Below are positions 1-7,292 of a stretch of DNA of 22,032 bases, piece by piece. The stretch is from Methanobrevibacter sp. (GTDB lineage: Archaea > Methanobacteriota > Methanobacteria > Methanobacteriales > Methanobacteriaceae): positions 1-22,032 of the forward strand of contig WRCI01000007.1 in the NCBI GenBank assembly GCA_009784145.1, written 5' to 3'. The first letter of the stretch is position 1; each line of letters begins with the position of its first letter. The translations under genes were made by a program, and so were the position numbers. Below the pieces are notes generated by a model, which was not told the DNA's origin, made no database searches, and saw only the letters and a list, made by a program, of their open reading frames with translations.

Positions 1-402
1 AAACCAGATGATATTTTTGTAGGAGTGGAAAATGGCTGTGATACTTTTGATTGTGTGGCACCTACACGTGAGGCAAGACATGGAAAAGTTTACACCCTCG
101 ATGGAGATATTAATATCAGAAATTCAAAATTTGCAAATGACACTTCCCCTTTGTTTGAGGGTTGTCAGTGTCCAACTTGTAAAACTCCTTACACTCGTGG
201 GGAAATTCGTAAATTATTAAAAAATGAAGGCGCTAAAAAAACTCAGGAACAAATAATGTCCGATAAACAACTTGCTGTAGAACTCATAACCACTCACAAT
301 GTTTATTTTATTGTTAACCTTACCCAAGAAATTCGACAATCTATTATTGAAAAAAACTTTTTTAATTTCCGTGATAAGTGGTTAAAAAGATATTATGGAT
401 GA
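1..402 (+). CDS. tgt: tRNA-guanine transglycosylase, bacterial type, C-terminal part (5' end outside window)
   Basis: The reading frame is open from base 1, so the gene starts upstream; the in-frame GTG at 25 is internal. The family exchanges guanine in tRNA for a 7-deazaguanine base. Counting from that GTG, FDCV holds the nucleophile Asp (D9), followed by PTR-x-AR-x-G, and the zinc site is C47-x-C49-x2-C52 with H91 in the THN motif. These are hallmarks of the bacterial/queuine-type enzyme; the archaeal archaeosine enzyme has different residues here and usually a C-terminal PUA domain, which is absent. Between C52 and H91 there are 38 residues, where bacterial enzymes usually have about 25, so a short insertion is present. 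A DNA-modifying relative (DpdA-like) is an alternative that the fragment cannot exclude. Stop codon TGA. Confidence 0.8.
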   Translation, partial: KPDDIFVGVENGCDTFDCVAPTREARHGKVYTLDGDINIRNSKFANDTSPLFEGCQCPTCKTPYTRGEIRKLLKNEGAKKTQEQIMSDKQLAVELITTHNVYFIVNLTQEIRQSIIEKNFFNFRDKWLKRYYG

Positions 403-527
403 GTAAATTTTTCTAATTTCATCCACTTATATTTTTAAAATTATTCTTAATTCTTTATTATTTTGAGCTGATTAAAGTATATTCATATTTTCTTTTTTTT
501 GATTCTAACAGTAGACATATATTTTAG

Positions 528-537
528 TTTTATAAAT
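528..537 (+). promoter_or_regulatory. TATA box of the TPR gene
   Basis: TTTATAAAT-type element about 24-33 bases before the ATG at 561. With the usual archaeal spacing the transcript would start very close to the start codon, giving a nearly leaderless mRNA. Confidence 0.5.
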
Positions 538-546
538 AAACATACT

Positions 547-561
547 ATATAGGTTATATTA
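547..561 (+). repeat. 15-bp direct repeat, copy 1 (left of the TPR gene)
   Basis: ATATAGGTTATATTA, running into the A of the TPR start codon. The identical 15-mer recurs at 2154-2168, directly after the stop codon of the same gene. Confidence 0.6.
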
Positions 562-2150
562 TGCTTGATAAAATTTTCAAATCAGAAATTGTTATTGTAT
601 CTTTAATAATTGTTCTATTAAGTTGGATTGGTGGTGCATCAGTCAATGTTCTTTACACTTTAAATATCTATGTTGAACCTTTTTGGACAGATATTACTAT
701 TTTTTTAGGCATTTTTGCATTTTTGATACTAATAATTTCATATATATATTCACTTAAAGGTAATAAAGATGCTTCTCTTATTTTTACCATGGCTATAATA
801 ATATCGCTCATTTTTAGAATTTTTTTAGCTATTTGGGGAATTATTTTCAATTTCATTGATTATATAAATATTTTAATAACTATTGGAATGTTGATTTTTG
901 TTATTTTTGTATATAAAGATTTTTTTTATAAAGGAATGTTTGATAGACAATTTAGAAAAGCTATAAAATTTGGTAAAAATAGAGATTATGACAAAGCATT
1001 GGAAATATATAATGAACTTTTGAAAAATGGCAAAAATTATCCTCGTTTACATTACAATATTAGCCATATTTTCTTAAGAAATAATGATTTTGAGAAAGCA
1101 TTATCACAAATTGACATTGTTCTTGAAATAAAACCAAAGTATACAGATGCCCAGATTTTAAAAGCTTATATCTTAAATAATATTGGTAAATATGAAGAAG
1201 CTTTAGAGTACTACAATGAAATTTTAAAAAATAGTTATAATGATGAGGGGTTTAAAGGAAAAATAAAATCATTAATCTATTTAGATCGAGAAAATGAAGC
1301 TTTAAATTTGATAGATGATTCATTAAAAAACAATAAAAATAATTTAAGATTAATACAATTAAAAGCAAATGTTTTGAGGAATATTTGTGAATTTGAAAAA
1401 GCTTTAAAATGTATTAATAAAATTTTATCAGAGGATAAAAATAATTCAGAAGCATTATATACGAAAAGTAGTTTATTAAATGATTTAGGGAGATATAGTG
1501 AAGTTTTAGATACTTTAAATAATTATTTAGCATCAATTGATACTGACGATAAATATTCGAAATCATTATATTGGTATATTAAAGGAGCCATATGTGTCAA
1601 TTTTAACAAAGAAAAAAGTTTAGAGGCGTATGAAAAATCTTTGTCACTTAATTTCCATATTCAGGTTTTAATGAATAAAATAAGAATTTTAAAAGATTTG
1701 GATAGATTAGAAGAATGTAAAAAATGCAGTAAAACGGCATTAGAATTTGTTAATGATGAATTGAGATTAAACCCTCACAATCTTGATTTATTGCTTCATA
1801 AAGTAAGAATATTTACTTATATTGAAGAATATGATAAAGCTAATGAATTTTTAGAATCTATAAAAATAAATTCGACTGATAAACATTCACTAAGTCAAAA
1901 AGGATATTTATTGGGAAAGTTAGGTAGATATGATGAAGCTATAGCTTGTATTGATCAGGCATTGAAAATTATTCCCAATTCACCTGACTTTTTATGGAAC
2001 AAAGCATATATCCTAGATAAAATGAATAAGTTTGATGAAGCTCTTGAATTTTATGATAAAGCATTGAATATTACTCCAAAAGTTAAAGAGTTACAAGAAG
2101 ATAGAGATAATCTTTTGAAAAAAATTAAAAAGAATGATATTCTTTCTTAA
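561..2150 (+). CDS. membrane-anchored tetratricopeptide repeat protein
   Basis: The protein has 529 residues. Residues 1 to about 115 form roughly four hydrophobic helices, and the rest (from about residue 128) is a long series of degenerate TPR units. Repeating helix-turn-helix patterns such as YDKALEIYNELLKN, FEKALSQIDIVLEIKP, YEEALEYYNEILKN and FDEALEFYDKALNITP recur at about 34-residue spacing. TPR superhelices bind peptides and act as assembly scaffolds; the N-terminal segment would hold this one to the cell membrane, with the repeat domain probably cytoplasmic. Similar proteins are common in methanogens, and no specific partner can be named. The ATG follows a TATA box closely. The gene is bracketed by a perfect 15-bp repeat and stands alone. 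Confidence 0.85.
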   Translation: MLDKIFKSEIVIVSLIIVLLSWIGGASVNVLYTLNIYVEPFWTDITIFLGIFAFLILIISYIYSLKGNKDASLIFTMAIIISLIFRIFLAIWGIIFNFIDYINILITIGMLIFVIFVYKDFFYKGMFDRQFRKAIKFGKNRDYDKALEIYNELLKNGKNYPRLHYNISHIFLRNNDFEKALSQIDIVLEIKPKYTDAQILKAYILNNIGKYEEALEYYNEILKNSYNDEGFKGKIKSLIYLDRENEALNLIDDSLKNNKNNLRLIQLKANVLRNICEFEKALKCINKILSEDKNNSEALYTKSSLLNDLGRYSEVLDTLNNYLASIDTDDKYSKSLYWYIKGAICVNFNKEKSLEAYEKSLSLNFHIQVLMNKIRILKDLDRLEECKKCSKTALEFVNDELRLNPHNLDLLLHKVRIFTYIEEYDKANEFLESIKINSTDKHSLSQKGYLLGKLGRYDEAIACIDQALKIIPNSPDFLWNKAYILDKMNKFDEALEFYDKALNITPKVKELQEDRDNLLKKIKKNDILS

Positions 2151-2153
2151 AAA

Positions 2154-2168
2154 ATATAGGTTATATTA
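2154..2168 (+). repeat. 15-bp direct repeat, copy 2 (right of the TPR gene)
   Basis: Exact copy of 547-561, beginning three bases after the TPR stop codon. Possible causes are a duplication associated with insertion of the gene, or chance in AT-rich DNA; GG within the 15-mer makes chance less likely. Confidence 0.6.
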
Positions 2169-2169
2169 A

Positions 2170-2216
2170 CAAAAAAAAACATTAAACTGGTTTAGAGGGA
2201 TTTGAACCTTAAATCC
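2170..2216 (+). repeat. imperfect direct repeat left of the ars operon, tRNA-T-arm-like
   Basis: The core ACTGGTTTAGAGGGATTTG with the following AACCTTAAATC resembles 4016-4046 (ACTGATTTGGAGGATTTGG, AACTTTTAATC), apart from single-base shifts. GGGATTTGAACC also looks like the minus-strand TpsiC arm of a tRNA gene, but no complete cloverleaf can be folded. It may mark an old insertion boundary. Confidence 0.35.
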
Positions 2217-2279
2217 AAAATAAGAAGATATTATCAATTAACTGACAAAAGAAAAGAAATTTTAAAAGACATGGAGTAA
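2196..2279 (+). pseudogene. possible 3' remnant of a winged-helix (PadR/MarR-like) regulator
   Basis: A short open stretch ends in KIRRYYQLTDKRKEILKDME and a TAA stop. RRYYQLTDK-x-K-x-IL strongly resembles the wing and last helix of PadR-type regulators (usual form R-K-Y-Y-x-L-T-x-K-G). An in-frame TAG lies just upstream and there is no start codon, so at most this is a decayed gene end, directly before the arsR promoter. The match is short and could be accidental. Confidence 0.3.
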
Positions 2280-2300
2280 ATTTATTTTTTTTAAAATATT

Positions 2301-2328
2301 ATAACGATATATTTAAATACACCGTTAT
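2301..2328 (+). promoter_or_regulatory. arsR operator/promoter: inverted repeat over TATA box
   Basis: ATAACG (2301-2306) and CGTTAT (2323-2328) are a perfect 6-bp inverted repeat flanking the TATA element ATATTTAAATA (2309-2319). The ATG at 2344 is about 25 bases beyond the TATA box, so the mRNA is nearly leaderless. A dimeric ArsR bound here would block TBP, the expected form of autoregulation; this is inferred from position and symmetry. Confidence 0.6.
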
Positions 2329-2343
2329 TATATATTATATATT

Positions 2344-2706
2344 ATGTCAGGTTGTAATGATAAAGATAGTGCTTGTCTTGAAAGATATGCAAATTTAAAT
2401 TTAAGTGAGTTGATAAAGGAAATTCCTTCAGATAATAGTTTGGATGAAATGTCTGATATTTTGAAAGCTATTTCTGACCCTTTAAGACTGAAAATCTTAT
2501 ATCTTCTTAAAAATGGGGAATTATGTGGTTGTCACATTGATTTTGCTCTTGATAAGCCCCAGTCTACAGTTTCTCATCATTTAGTTATTTTGAAAAAATC
2601 TAAATTAGTTAATTGGAGAAAAGAGGGCACATGGACATATTTTAGCTTAGCTAATCTCAGTTTAATAGAACAAATAGAAGATATAACTGGAATAAAGGAG
2701 GAATAA
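2344..2706 (+). CDS. arsR: ArsR/SmtB-family metalloregulatory repressor
   Basis: A 120-residue winged-helix repressor. Residues 35-100 are the DNA-binding domain: [14 protein letters not shown], then ELCGCHI with C61 and C63 in the classical ArsR metalloid site (ELCxC), the recognition helix [17 protein letters not shown] and the wing EGTWTYFSL. Further cysteines at 4 and 11 could complete an As(III)/Sb(III) site. Binding of a trivalent metalloid releases family members from DNA. It is first of three tightly packed genes and is preceded by a symmetrical operator over the TATA box. The GGAGG at the end of the gene serves as ribosome binding site for the next one. The specific ligand is inferred from the CxC motif and the ArsC-like gene in the operon. 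Confidence 0.85.
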   Translation: MSGCNDKDSACLERYANLNLSELIKEIPSDNSLDEMSDILKAISDPLRLKILYLLKNGELCGCHIDFALDKPQSTVSHHLVILKKSKLVNWRKEGTWTYFSLANLSLIEQIEDITGIKEE

Positions 2707-2707
2707 A

Positions 2708-3529
2708 ATGACAAATAATCAATGTTGTTGTGGTGGAGTAGAAGAAATAATTAAAGAAGAAAGTGGATGTGGTTGTGGTAGCTTTGAAGTAACTGACCAA
2801 TCCAAAATAAAAAACCCTCAAAACCCTAAAAAAGAAATTAACAATTCATTAATGAAAAATTTAGAAAAAAAAAGCAATAAATTAGGTATTGTAAGTATAG
2901 GTTATTCAAAAATACCAGATGATATTTTCAATGCAAATGATATGTTAGATTATTCTAATGCTATTGTTTTGACTTTTCCTATAGGGATGGATATTATTAA
3001 TGAGATTCCTAGCGATAAAACCCAAGAACTTAATAATGACTTATATGAAGAATTTGGAAATATTACTTATGAGCTTTCTGATCATTTAAGGGAAGAAGGA
3101 TTTGCAACACAAGTAGTCCATCCAATGGGAGGATTAACAGATCTTTCTAAATTAGGACAAGAAGCAAAATTAGGATATATTGGAAAAAATGGACTACTAA
3201 TCTCTCCAGAATTAGGACCAAGATTAAAAATATCTGCAATACTAACAACAATAGAAAATCTACCTTACTCACAAGAAAACTCTCATGAATGGGTTAAAAA
3301 TTATTGTAAAAGATGTAGTAAATGTATTAAAGCTTGTCCTGAAGAGGCACTAATTGAAAAGAGTAATAAATTAGCTAAAGCAAACATTATGGATGAAAAA
3401 TGTATTGGTTGCAGTCAAGGATGTACATATTGTATTGAAGCTTGTCCATTCTTTGAAAATGGATATGAATGGGTTAAAGAAAAACAAATGAAATTAGAAG
3501 CTAAATTAAAAGAAAAAGGAAAATTATGA
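2708..3529 (+). CDS. Cys-rich QueG-like (COG1600) double-cluster 4Fe-4S protein
   Basis: A 273-residue soluble protein. Residues 1-25 carry two cysteine clusters (QCCCGG and GCGCGS). Residues 50-185 resemble the substrate/cobalamin region of epoxyqueuosine reductase relatives, with the family signature [20 protein letters not shown] near 155-174. Two [4Fe-4S] sites follow: C200-x2-C203-x2-C206-x3-C210-P, and C232, C235, C239-x2-C242-x3-C246-P, like the bacterial-type ferredoxin fold of QueG. Archaea normally lack queuosine, so a true QueG role is unlikely; many such proteins are uncharacterised. It lies between arsR and arsC, with a strong GGAGG site 6 bases before its ATG and an ATGA overlap with the next gene, so an arsenic-linked redox or metallochaperone role is a reasonable inference. 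The N-terminal Cys clusters could bind As(III). Confidence 0.75.
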   Translation: MTNNQCCCGGVEEIIKEESGCGCGSFEVTDQSKIKNPQNPKKEINNSLMKNLEKKSNKLGIVSIGYSKIPDDIFNANDMLDYSNAIVLTFPIGMDIINEIPSDKTQELNNDLYEEFGNITYELSDHLREEGFATQVVHPMGGLTDLSKLGQEAKLGYIGKNGLLISPELGPRLKISAILTTIENLPYSQENSHEWVKNYCKRCSKCIKACPEEALIEKSNKLAKANIMDEKCIGCSQGCTYCIEACPFFENGYEWVKEKQMKLEAKLKEKGKL

Positions 3530-3981
3530 AAGATAAAGTTTTAGTAGATAATAGGGATAATTTGAATGATGTTAATAAAGTAAATGTTCTCTTTATTTGT
3601 AAAAATAACTCTATAAGATCTCAAATGGCAGAGGCAATACTCAATTCACTATATAATGAAACATATATAGCTTTTAGTGGAGGAATCAACCCTACAAATA
3701 TTAATGAAAATACTGTGCATGTTTTAAAAGAGATAAGAATTGATATTTCAAATAAAAGCTCTAAAAACCTTGAAATCTTTGAAAATATGAAATTTAATCA
3801 TGTAATAACTGTTTGTGATGATGATAAATGTCCTTATTTTCTAAATACAGAAAATTATATTAATAAATCATTTAAAGACCCTAAAAGTTCCTCAAAATCA
3901 GACAATTTGGATTCTTTTAGAGAAGTTAGGGATGAAATTAAAAATTGGATAATTGAAATAGTTGAAAATGGAACAATTTAG
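3526..3981 (+). CDS. arsC: arsenate reductase, thioredoxin-coupled LMW-phosphatase type
   Basis: A 151-residue protein with a non-conserved 18-residue N-terminal extension followed by the low-molecular-weight phosphatase fold: strand VNVLFI, P-loop C25-x5-R31-S, the MAEAI helix and SGGINP. ArsC enzymes of this class reduce As(V) to As(III) using three cysteines. Here C25, C97 and C102 (VCDDDKCP) fit that relay, although the last two are four residues apart rather than about six. D118 in FKDP is the likely general acid, and [11 protein letters not shown] matches the family C-terminus. Translation is probably coupled to the previous gene through the ATGA overlap. An ordinary tyrosine phosphatase is the alternative; the extra cysteines and the ArsR partner argue against it. 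The As(III) exporter expected in such operons is not next door. Confidence 0.8.
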   Translation: MKDKVLVDNRDNLNDVNKVNVLFICKNNSIRSQMAEAILNSLYNETYIAFSGGINPTNINENTVHVLKEIRIDISNKSSKNLEIFENMKFNHVITVCDDDKCPYFLNTENYINKSFKDPKSSSKSDNLDSFREVRDEIKNWIIEIVENGTI

Positions 3982-3999
3982 CTGATAAATAGTAATTAC

Positions 4000-4046
4000 A
4001 AACAAAAAGAAAATAACTGATTTGGAGGATTTGGAACTTTTAATCT
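4000..4046 (+). repeat. imperfect direct repeat right of the ars operon
   Basis: Partner of 2170-2216; see that entry. It lies between the arsC stop and the pus10 stop. The following AATCTTAAGATT is a perfect 12-bp palindrome. Confidence 0.35.
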
Positions 4047-4068
4047 TAAGATTAAAACAATTAAGTAA

Positions 4069-5376
4069 TTAACCTACTTCAACAACATCTAACTCTTTAC
4101 AAATAGCTTTTGTTTCTAATATCTCACTAACACTTGGTTTTGTTCGATTATCATCACTTGAAATTAGCTCTTTTATATATAATCCACCTTGTGTTTTAAC
4201 AGTCATTTCAAATGTATTTGATGTGAGGATTTTAGTTGAAAGTTCTTTAACTTCTCGCTGTCTTATTATATCAGCTCTTCTATGAACTACTCTTTGAGGA
4301 GTTTCTTGATTTATAGTTGTGTTTTCTAACTGTTCTTTGACTTTAGCTAACTGTTCTTCTGTAATTTCTGTGTCACATTCTACTAATGCACAATAAACTT
4401 TAAAAGTATCTGGAGATGATACTTTAATTTCTGCCTTTCTTTTTCTTTCTGTATACTTTAAGTCTGTGTATTCTGTTTTTCCTTTTGAATGTTTGTTTAC
4501 TTCTTTAGCTATCTTTTCAAGATCTAATTTTCTTATCTTTGGTTCTTTTATTTCAAGAACAAATGGTCTGCCTGTTCCAAGCATTCTAACATCAATATCT
4601 TCTCTCCCAGCACCATGAAACTTAGCTTCATATCCTTTTGTTTCTTTTAGAATTATTTCTGAAATTAGCTCTTCTACAGATTCTTGATACATTTTTCCAG
4701 TTCCATTACAGTCATCACATCCTCTACCTTTGCATTTCCTACAAGGCCACTTTGTTTGAGGAATACCACGAACTAATTTTTTGTACCTTCCTTCTATAAA
4801 TATTGGATTTATTTGTATTCTAATATGAATATTTTCTTTAGCTTTTTCTGGATTATTTTCATTATCATCTAAAATTTTTTTCAAATCAACCATAATTACA
4901 ATATCAGGATTATCAAAATCTACTTCCTTTTCCAATTCTTTTTCAATTAATTTTCCTATTTCTCGATTGATTTCTTTTTTAATATTTTCAACATCTAAAT
5001 CTAATGCTTCATTTAACCATTCATCTCTATCTAATATGTCCTCGGGTATTTTTGATCCTATTAAAAATGTGTCAAACTCTAAATTTAAATAATCTATTTT
5101 TCCTTTGATTCTTTCTAAAATATTTCCATCATTGATGTTTTCATCTATTTTAAGAAGAATATTATTACAGGTTTTACATTTTGTTTCTTTTATGGTATCG
5201 TTTTTAGAAGATTCATCAAATAGTTCACTTCGAATTAGTTTACCTCTTTGCTCATTACCATTAATTTCTGATGATTTAATAACATTAGAAAATTTTCTTC
5301 CAAGGCAACGATTACAAATGTTTCCATCATTTAATTCAATAAGTTTTTTAGCATTAGATAGTATAATTTTGTCCAT
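4069..5376 (-). CDS. pus10: tRNA pseudouridine synthase Pus10 (psi54/psi55)
   Basis: Archaeal Pus10 makes pseudouridine at positions 54 and 55 of the tRNA T-loop. The ATG at 5376 is preferred over an in-frame TTG at 5409, giving 435 residues in the usual size range. The N-terminal part has C21-x2-C24 (NICNRCLGRKF) and a second CKTC pair, the zinc-binding accessory domain. A CRKC-x4-CDDC knuckle follows after the WPC motif. The catalytic block GAGREDIDVRMLGTGRPFVLEI contains the nucleophile Asp (in EDIDVRMLG). The C-terminal block has the conserved RRADIIRQREV and TQGGLYIKEL stretches. It stands alone and converges on arsC. Its upstream DNA is a long AT-rich repeat block that must contain the promoter. 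Confidence 0.93.
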   Translation of the reverse strand: MDKIILSNAKKLIELNDGNICNRCLGRKFSNVIKSSEINGNEQRGKLIRSELFDESSKNDTIKETKCKTCNNILLKIDENINDGNILERIKGKIDYLNLEFDTFLIGSKIPEDILDRDEWLNEALDLDVENIKKEINREIGKLIEKELEKEVDFDNPDIVIMVDLKKILDDNENNPEKAKENIHIRIQINPIFIEGRYKKLVRGIPQTKWPCRKCKGRGCDDCNGTGKMYQESVEELISEIILKETKGYEAKFHGAGREDIDVRMLGTGRPFVLEIKEPKIRKLDLEKIAKEVNKHSKGKTEYTDLKYTERKRKAEIKVSSPDTFKVYCALVECDTEITEEQLAKVKEQLENTTINQETPQRVVHRRADIIRQREVKELSTKILTSNTFEMTVKTQGGLYIKELISSDDNRTKPSVSEILETKAICKELDVVEVG

Positions 5377-5409
5377 AGTATCTCTATTTTTAGATTTAAT
5401 AGTTAACAA

Positions 5410-5530
5410 TTTTTATAATATGTATGTTTATAGTAATTTTATTTATAATAGCTATATTTATAATATTTTTACTTATAATACTTATATTTATTATATTTTT
5501 ATTTATAATAGCTATATTTATAATAAAAAC
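5410..5530. repeat. AT-rich imperfect tandem repeat upstream of pus10
   Basis: Variants of a roughly 30-bp unit follow one another; ATTTATAATAGCTATATTTA occurs twice exactly (near 5440 and 5500), about 60 bp apart. The remaining gap to hpt (5531-5680) is plain AT-rich sequence in which no gene is visible. Confidence 0.55.
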
Positions 5531-5680
5531 AATTATAATAATAAAATATACTATAATTATATTTTAATATAAAAATAGAATAATAATATAAATTAATATA
5601 ATCATAAATATAATATTATAATAATAAATTAAATTTTAAGATAATAAAATAATCAAATAGGAATAATCTATTTTTATAGC

Positions 5681-6253
5681 TTAAATATCTTCAATGGTTT
5701 CTTGAATAACAACTTTTCCATTAATAACATCTAATTTAACAAGGGTCATAAGAGATGTTTCAGTAGCTTCTTCTACAATAGCTTTTCCATCACCTTTTTC
5801 AACAATAGCTATTGCCTCAGCTATTTCAACACCCATATTCTGAAGAGCTTTAATAACAGCTATGTAAGTCCCACCAGTACTTACAACATCATCAATAAGA
5901 ATGATTTTTTCTCCTTTTTTTATTGAGTTAATGTATAAGTTTGCTTCACCATAACCTGTTTTTTGAAATACTGGAACTTCACCAGGAAGACCATATTCTC
6001 TTTTTCTAATAACTACAAATGGAATATCTGTTTCAAGTGAAAGTGCAGTAGCTAAATGAATTCCCATAGCTTCAACACAAACTATCTTATCAATGTCTAA
6101 ATCAACTTTTTCTTTTATAATAGCTACTATTTCTCTTAAAACTTCGCTTTTCATTTCAGGAATACCATCGGTTACTGGATGAACAAAATAATTATATTCT
6201 CCTTTTTTAATAATTGGAGATTTTATTAATGTTTTTTTTAATTCTTCTAACAT
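5681..6253 (-). CDS. hpt: hypoxanthine/guanine phosphoribosyltransferase, archaeal type
   Basis: A 190-residue cytoplasmic enzyme that salvages purine bases by transferring phosphoribosyl from PRPP to hypoxanthine or guanine. The PRPP-binding motif is clear: IILIDDVVSTGGT near residues 116-128, with paired acidic residues and the S-T-G-G loop. The block EAMGIHLATALSLETDIPFVVIRKREYGLPGEV near 61-93 is typical of the archaeal Hpt/APRT-like branch, as is the N-terminal FVHPVTDGIPEM. Length and start agree with methanobacterial homologues. GTGA five bases before the ATG can serve as ribosome binding site. It stands alone, with no purine gene next to it. Confidence 0.92.
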   Translation of the reverse strand: MLEELKKTLIKSPIIKKGEYNYFVHPVTDGIPEMKSEVLREIVAIIKEKVDLDIDKIVCVEAMGIHLATALSLETDIPFVVIRKREYGLPGEVPVFQKTGYGEANLYINSIKKGEKIILIDDVVSTGGTYIAVIKALQNMGVEIAEAIAIVEKGDGKAIVEEATETSLMTLVKLDVINGKVVIQETIEDI

Positions 6254-6314
6254 TGTTTCACATTTTTTAATTTATGATAATTTATGATTTTTAATTTAAG
6301 GTATATTTCTGCAG

Positions 6315-6396
6315 TATTTTTTTATTTAAAGTTATTTTATAATATTTTTTTTATTTAAAGTTATTTTATAATATTTTTTTATTTAAGGTTATTTTT
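6315..6396. repeat. about 29-bp tandem repeat, three copies, upstream of hpt
   Basis: TTATTTAAAG / TTATTTAAGG starts recur at 6322, 6351 and 6379, separated by TTATTTTATAATATTTTTT-like filler. It lies in the divergent promoter region of hpt and the exported protein gene. Confidence 0.6.
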
Positions 6397-6507
6397 AGCA
6401 ATGATTTTTAATTCATTATTAATTAATGATTTTTTTATATTGAAATTAGAGTATATTATTTTTGAATCATTAGTTATTTATTTAAAGATAGCTAAATATA
6501 TATTTAT

Positions 6508-6540
6508 ATGATAGATGTGTATTGTATGATAGATGTGTAT
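6508..6540. repeat. 18-bp unit duplicated (ATGATAGATGTGTATTGT)
   Basis: Two adjacent copies, the second lacking its last three bases. It lies about 100 bases before the exported protein gene, where an upstream regulatory site would fit, although no function is shown. Confidence 0.6.
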
Positions 6541-6638
6541 AAAATTATATAATATATACATGTAAATTTTATAGAAAGTATATATTTTTATAGATATTAT
6601 GAATTTTATAGAAATATAAATATTATCAAGTGATTTTA

Positions 6639-7112
6639 ATGAAAGAAAGTAGTAAATTTTTATTAGTGATAATTATTATAGCCGTATTTTCAATATTTGC
6701 AGCAGTCACCACAGCATCAACATTAGAAAGTTTTATTAGAGGTGTTACATCAGGAAATGCTGATATTACACTGAAAAATGAAACATTTGATGGTGTAACT
6801 ATAGCTGTCCCTACAAACTCAAACTTTACCCAAGATTCTGGATATCATGTAGACAATGTAAACAGGATTGTTATTCAAGTAGTAAATCAAGGTATTCCTG
6901 AAAGTGAATTACAAGCATATGGTGATGTATTTGCCCAACAAGGAAATCTCACACGAATTAATTCAACTACATTAAGAACTAATGCCATTGCTTTTATAGG
7001 TCAGTCTAATGAAAGAATAGTACTTGTAAATGGTCCTAATCAAAGTGTTGTTATAATGGCATCAAATGAAGAATTAGCATTTAAAATAGCAAATAGTGTT
7101 ATATTTAAATAG
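6639..7112 (+). CDS. small exported or membrane-anchored protein, function unknown
   Basis: A 157-residue protein. The ATG is preferred over the GTG at 6630 because that GTGA fits as the ribosome binding site, five bases upstream. Residues 1-6 are polar and charged, residues 7-27 are one hydrophobic helix (signal anchor or signal peptide ending near TTAS). The remainder is a soluble alpha/beta domain with several N-glycosylation sequons (NET47, NFT62, NLT103, NST108, NQS134), consistent with an outside location. I do not recognise the domain. Related small exported proteins are frequent in Methanobacteriales. It stands alone; its stop codon is followed within 12 bases by a 27-bp tandem repeat array. 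Confidence 0.7.
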   Translation: MKESSKFLLVIIIIAVFSIFAAVTTASTLESFIRGVTSGNADITLKNETFDGVTIAVPTNSNFTQDSGYHVDNVNRIVIQVVNQGIPESELQAYGDVFAQQGNLTRINSTTLRTNAIAFIGQSNERIVLVNGPNQSVVIMASNEELAFKIANSVIFK

Positions 7113-7123
7113 TAATATTATAT

Positions 7124-7292
7124 CTTATTATTTATTATTTTACTATTTTTCTTATTATTTATTATTTTACTATTTTTCTTATTATTTATTATTTTACTAT
7201 TTTTCTTATTATTTACTATTTTACTATTTTTCTTATTATTTATTATTTTACTATTTTTCTTATTATTTACTATTTTACTATTTTTCTTATAT
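7124..7292. repeat. 27-bp tandem repeat array, six copies
   Basis: Units start at 7124, 7151, 7178, 7205, 7232 and 7259, with only T/C changes between them, and a partial copy follows. The array fills the space between the stop codons of the exported protein gene and sfsA. Because the period is a multiple of three, one frame stays open for about 70 codons (a repeating Phe/Tyr/Leu/Ser pattern), but there is no start with a binding site and no domain; I do not call it a gene. Confidence 0.85.

Noticed and set aside
2186..2216. tRNA gene before arsR
   Set aside because: Only a T-arm-like stretch is present; acceptor and anticodon arms cannot be formed.
5105..5572. Plus-strand open frame opposite pus10 and running into the repeats
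   Set aside because: It is antisense to conserved Pus10 coding sequence and its tail is only translated AT repeat (Ile/Tyr/Asn pattern).
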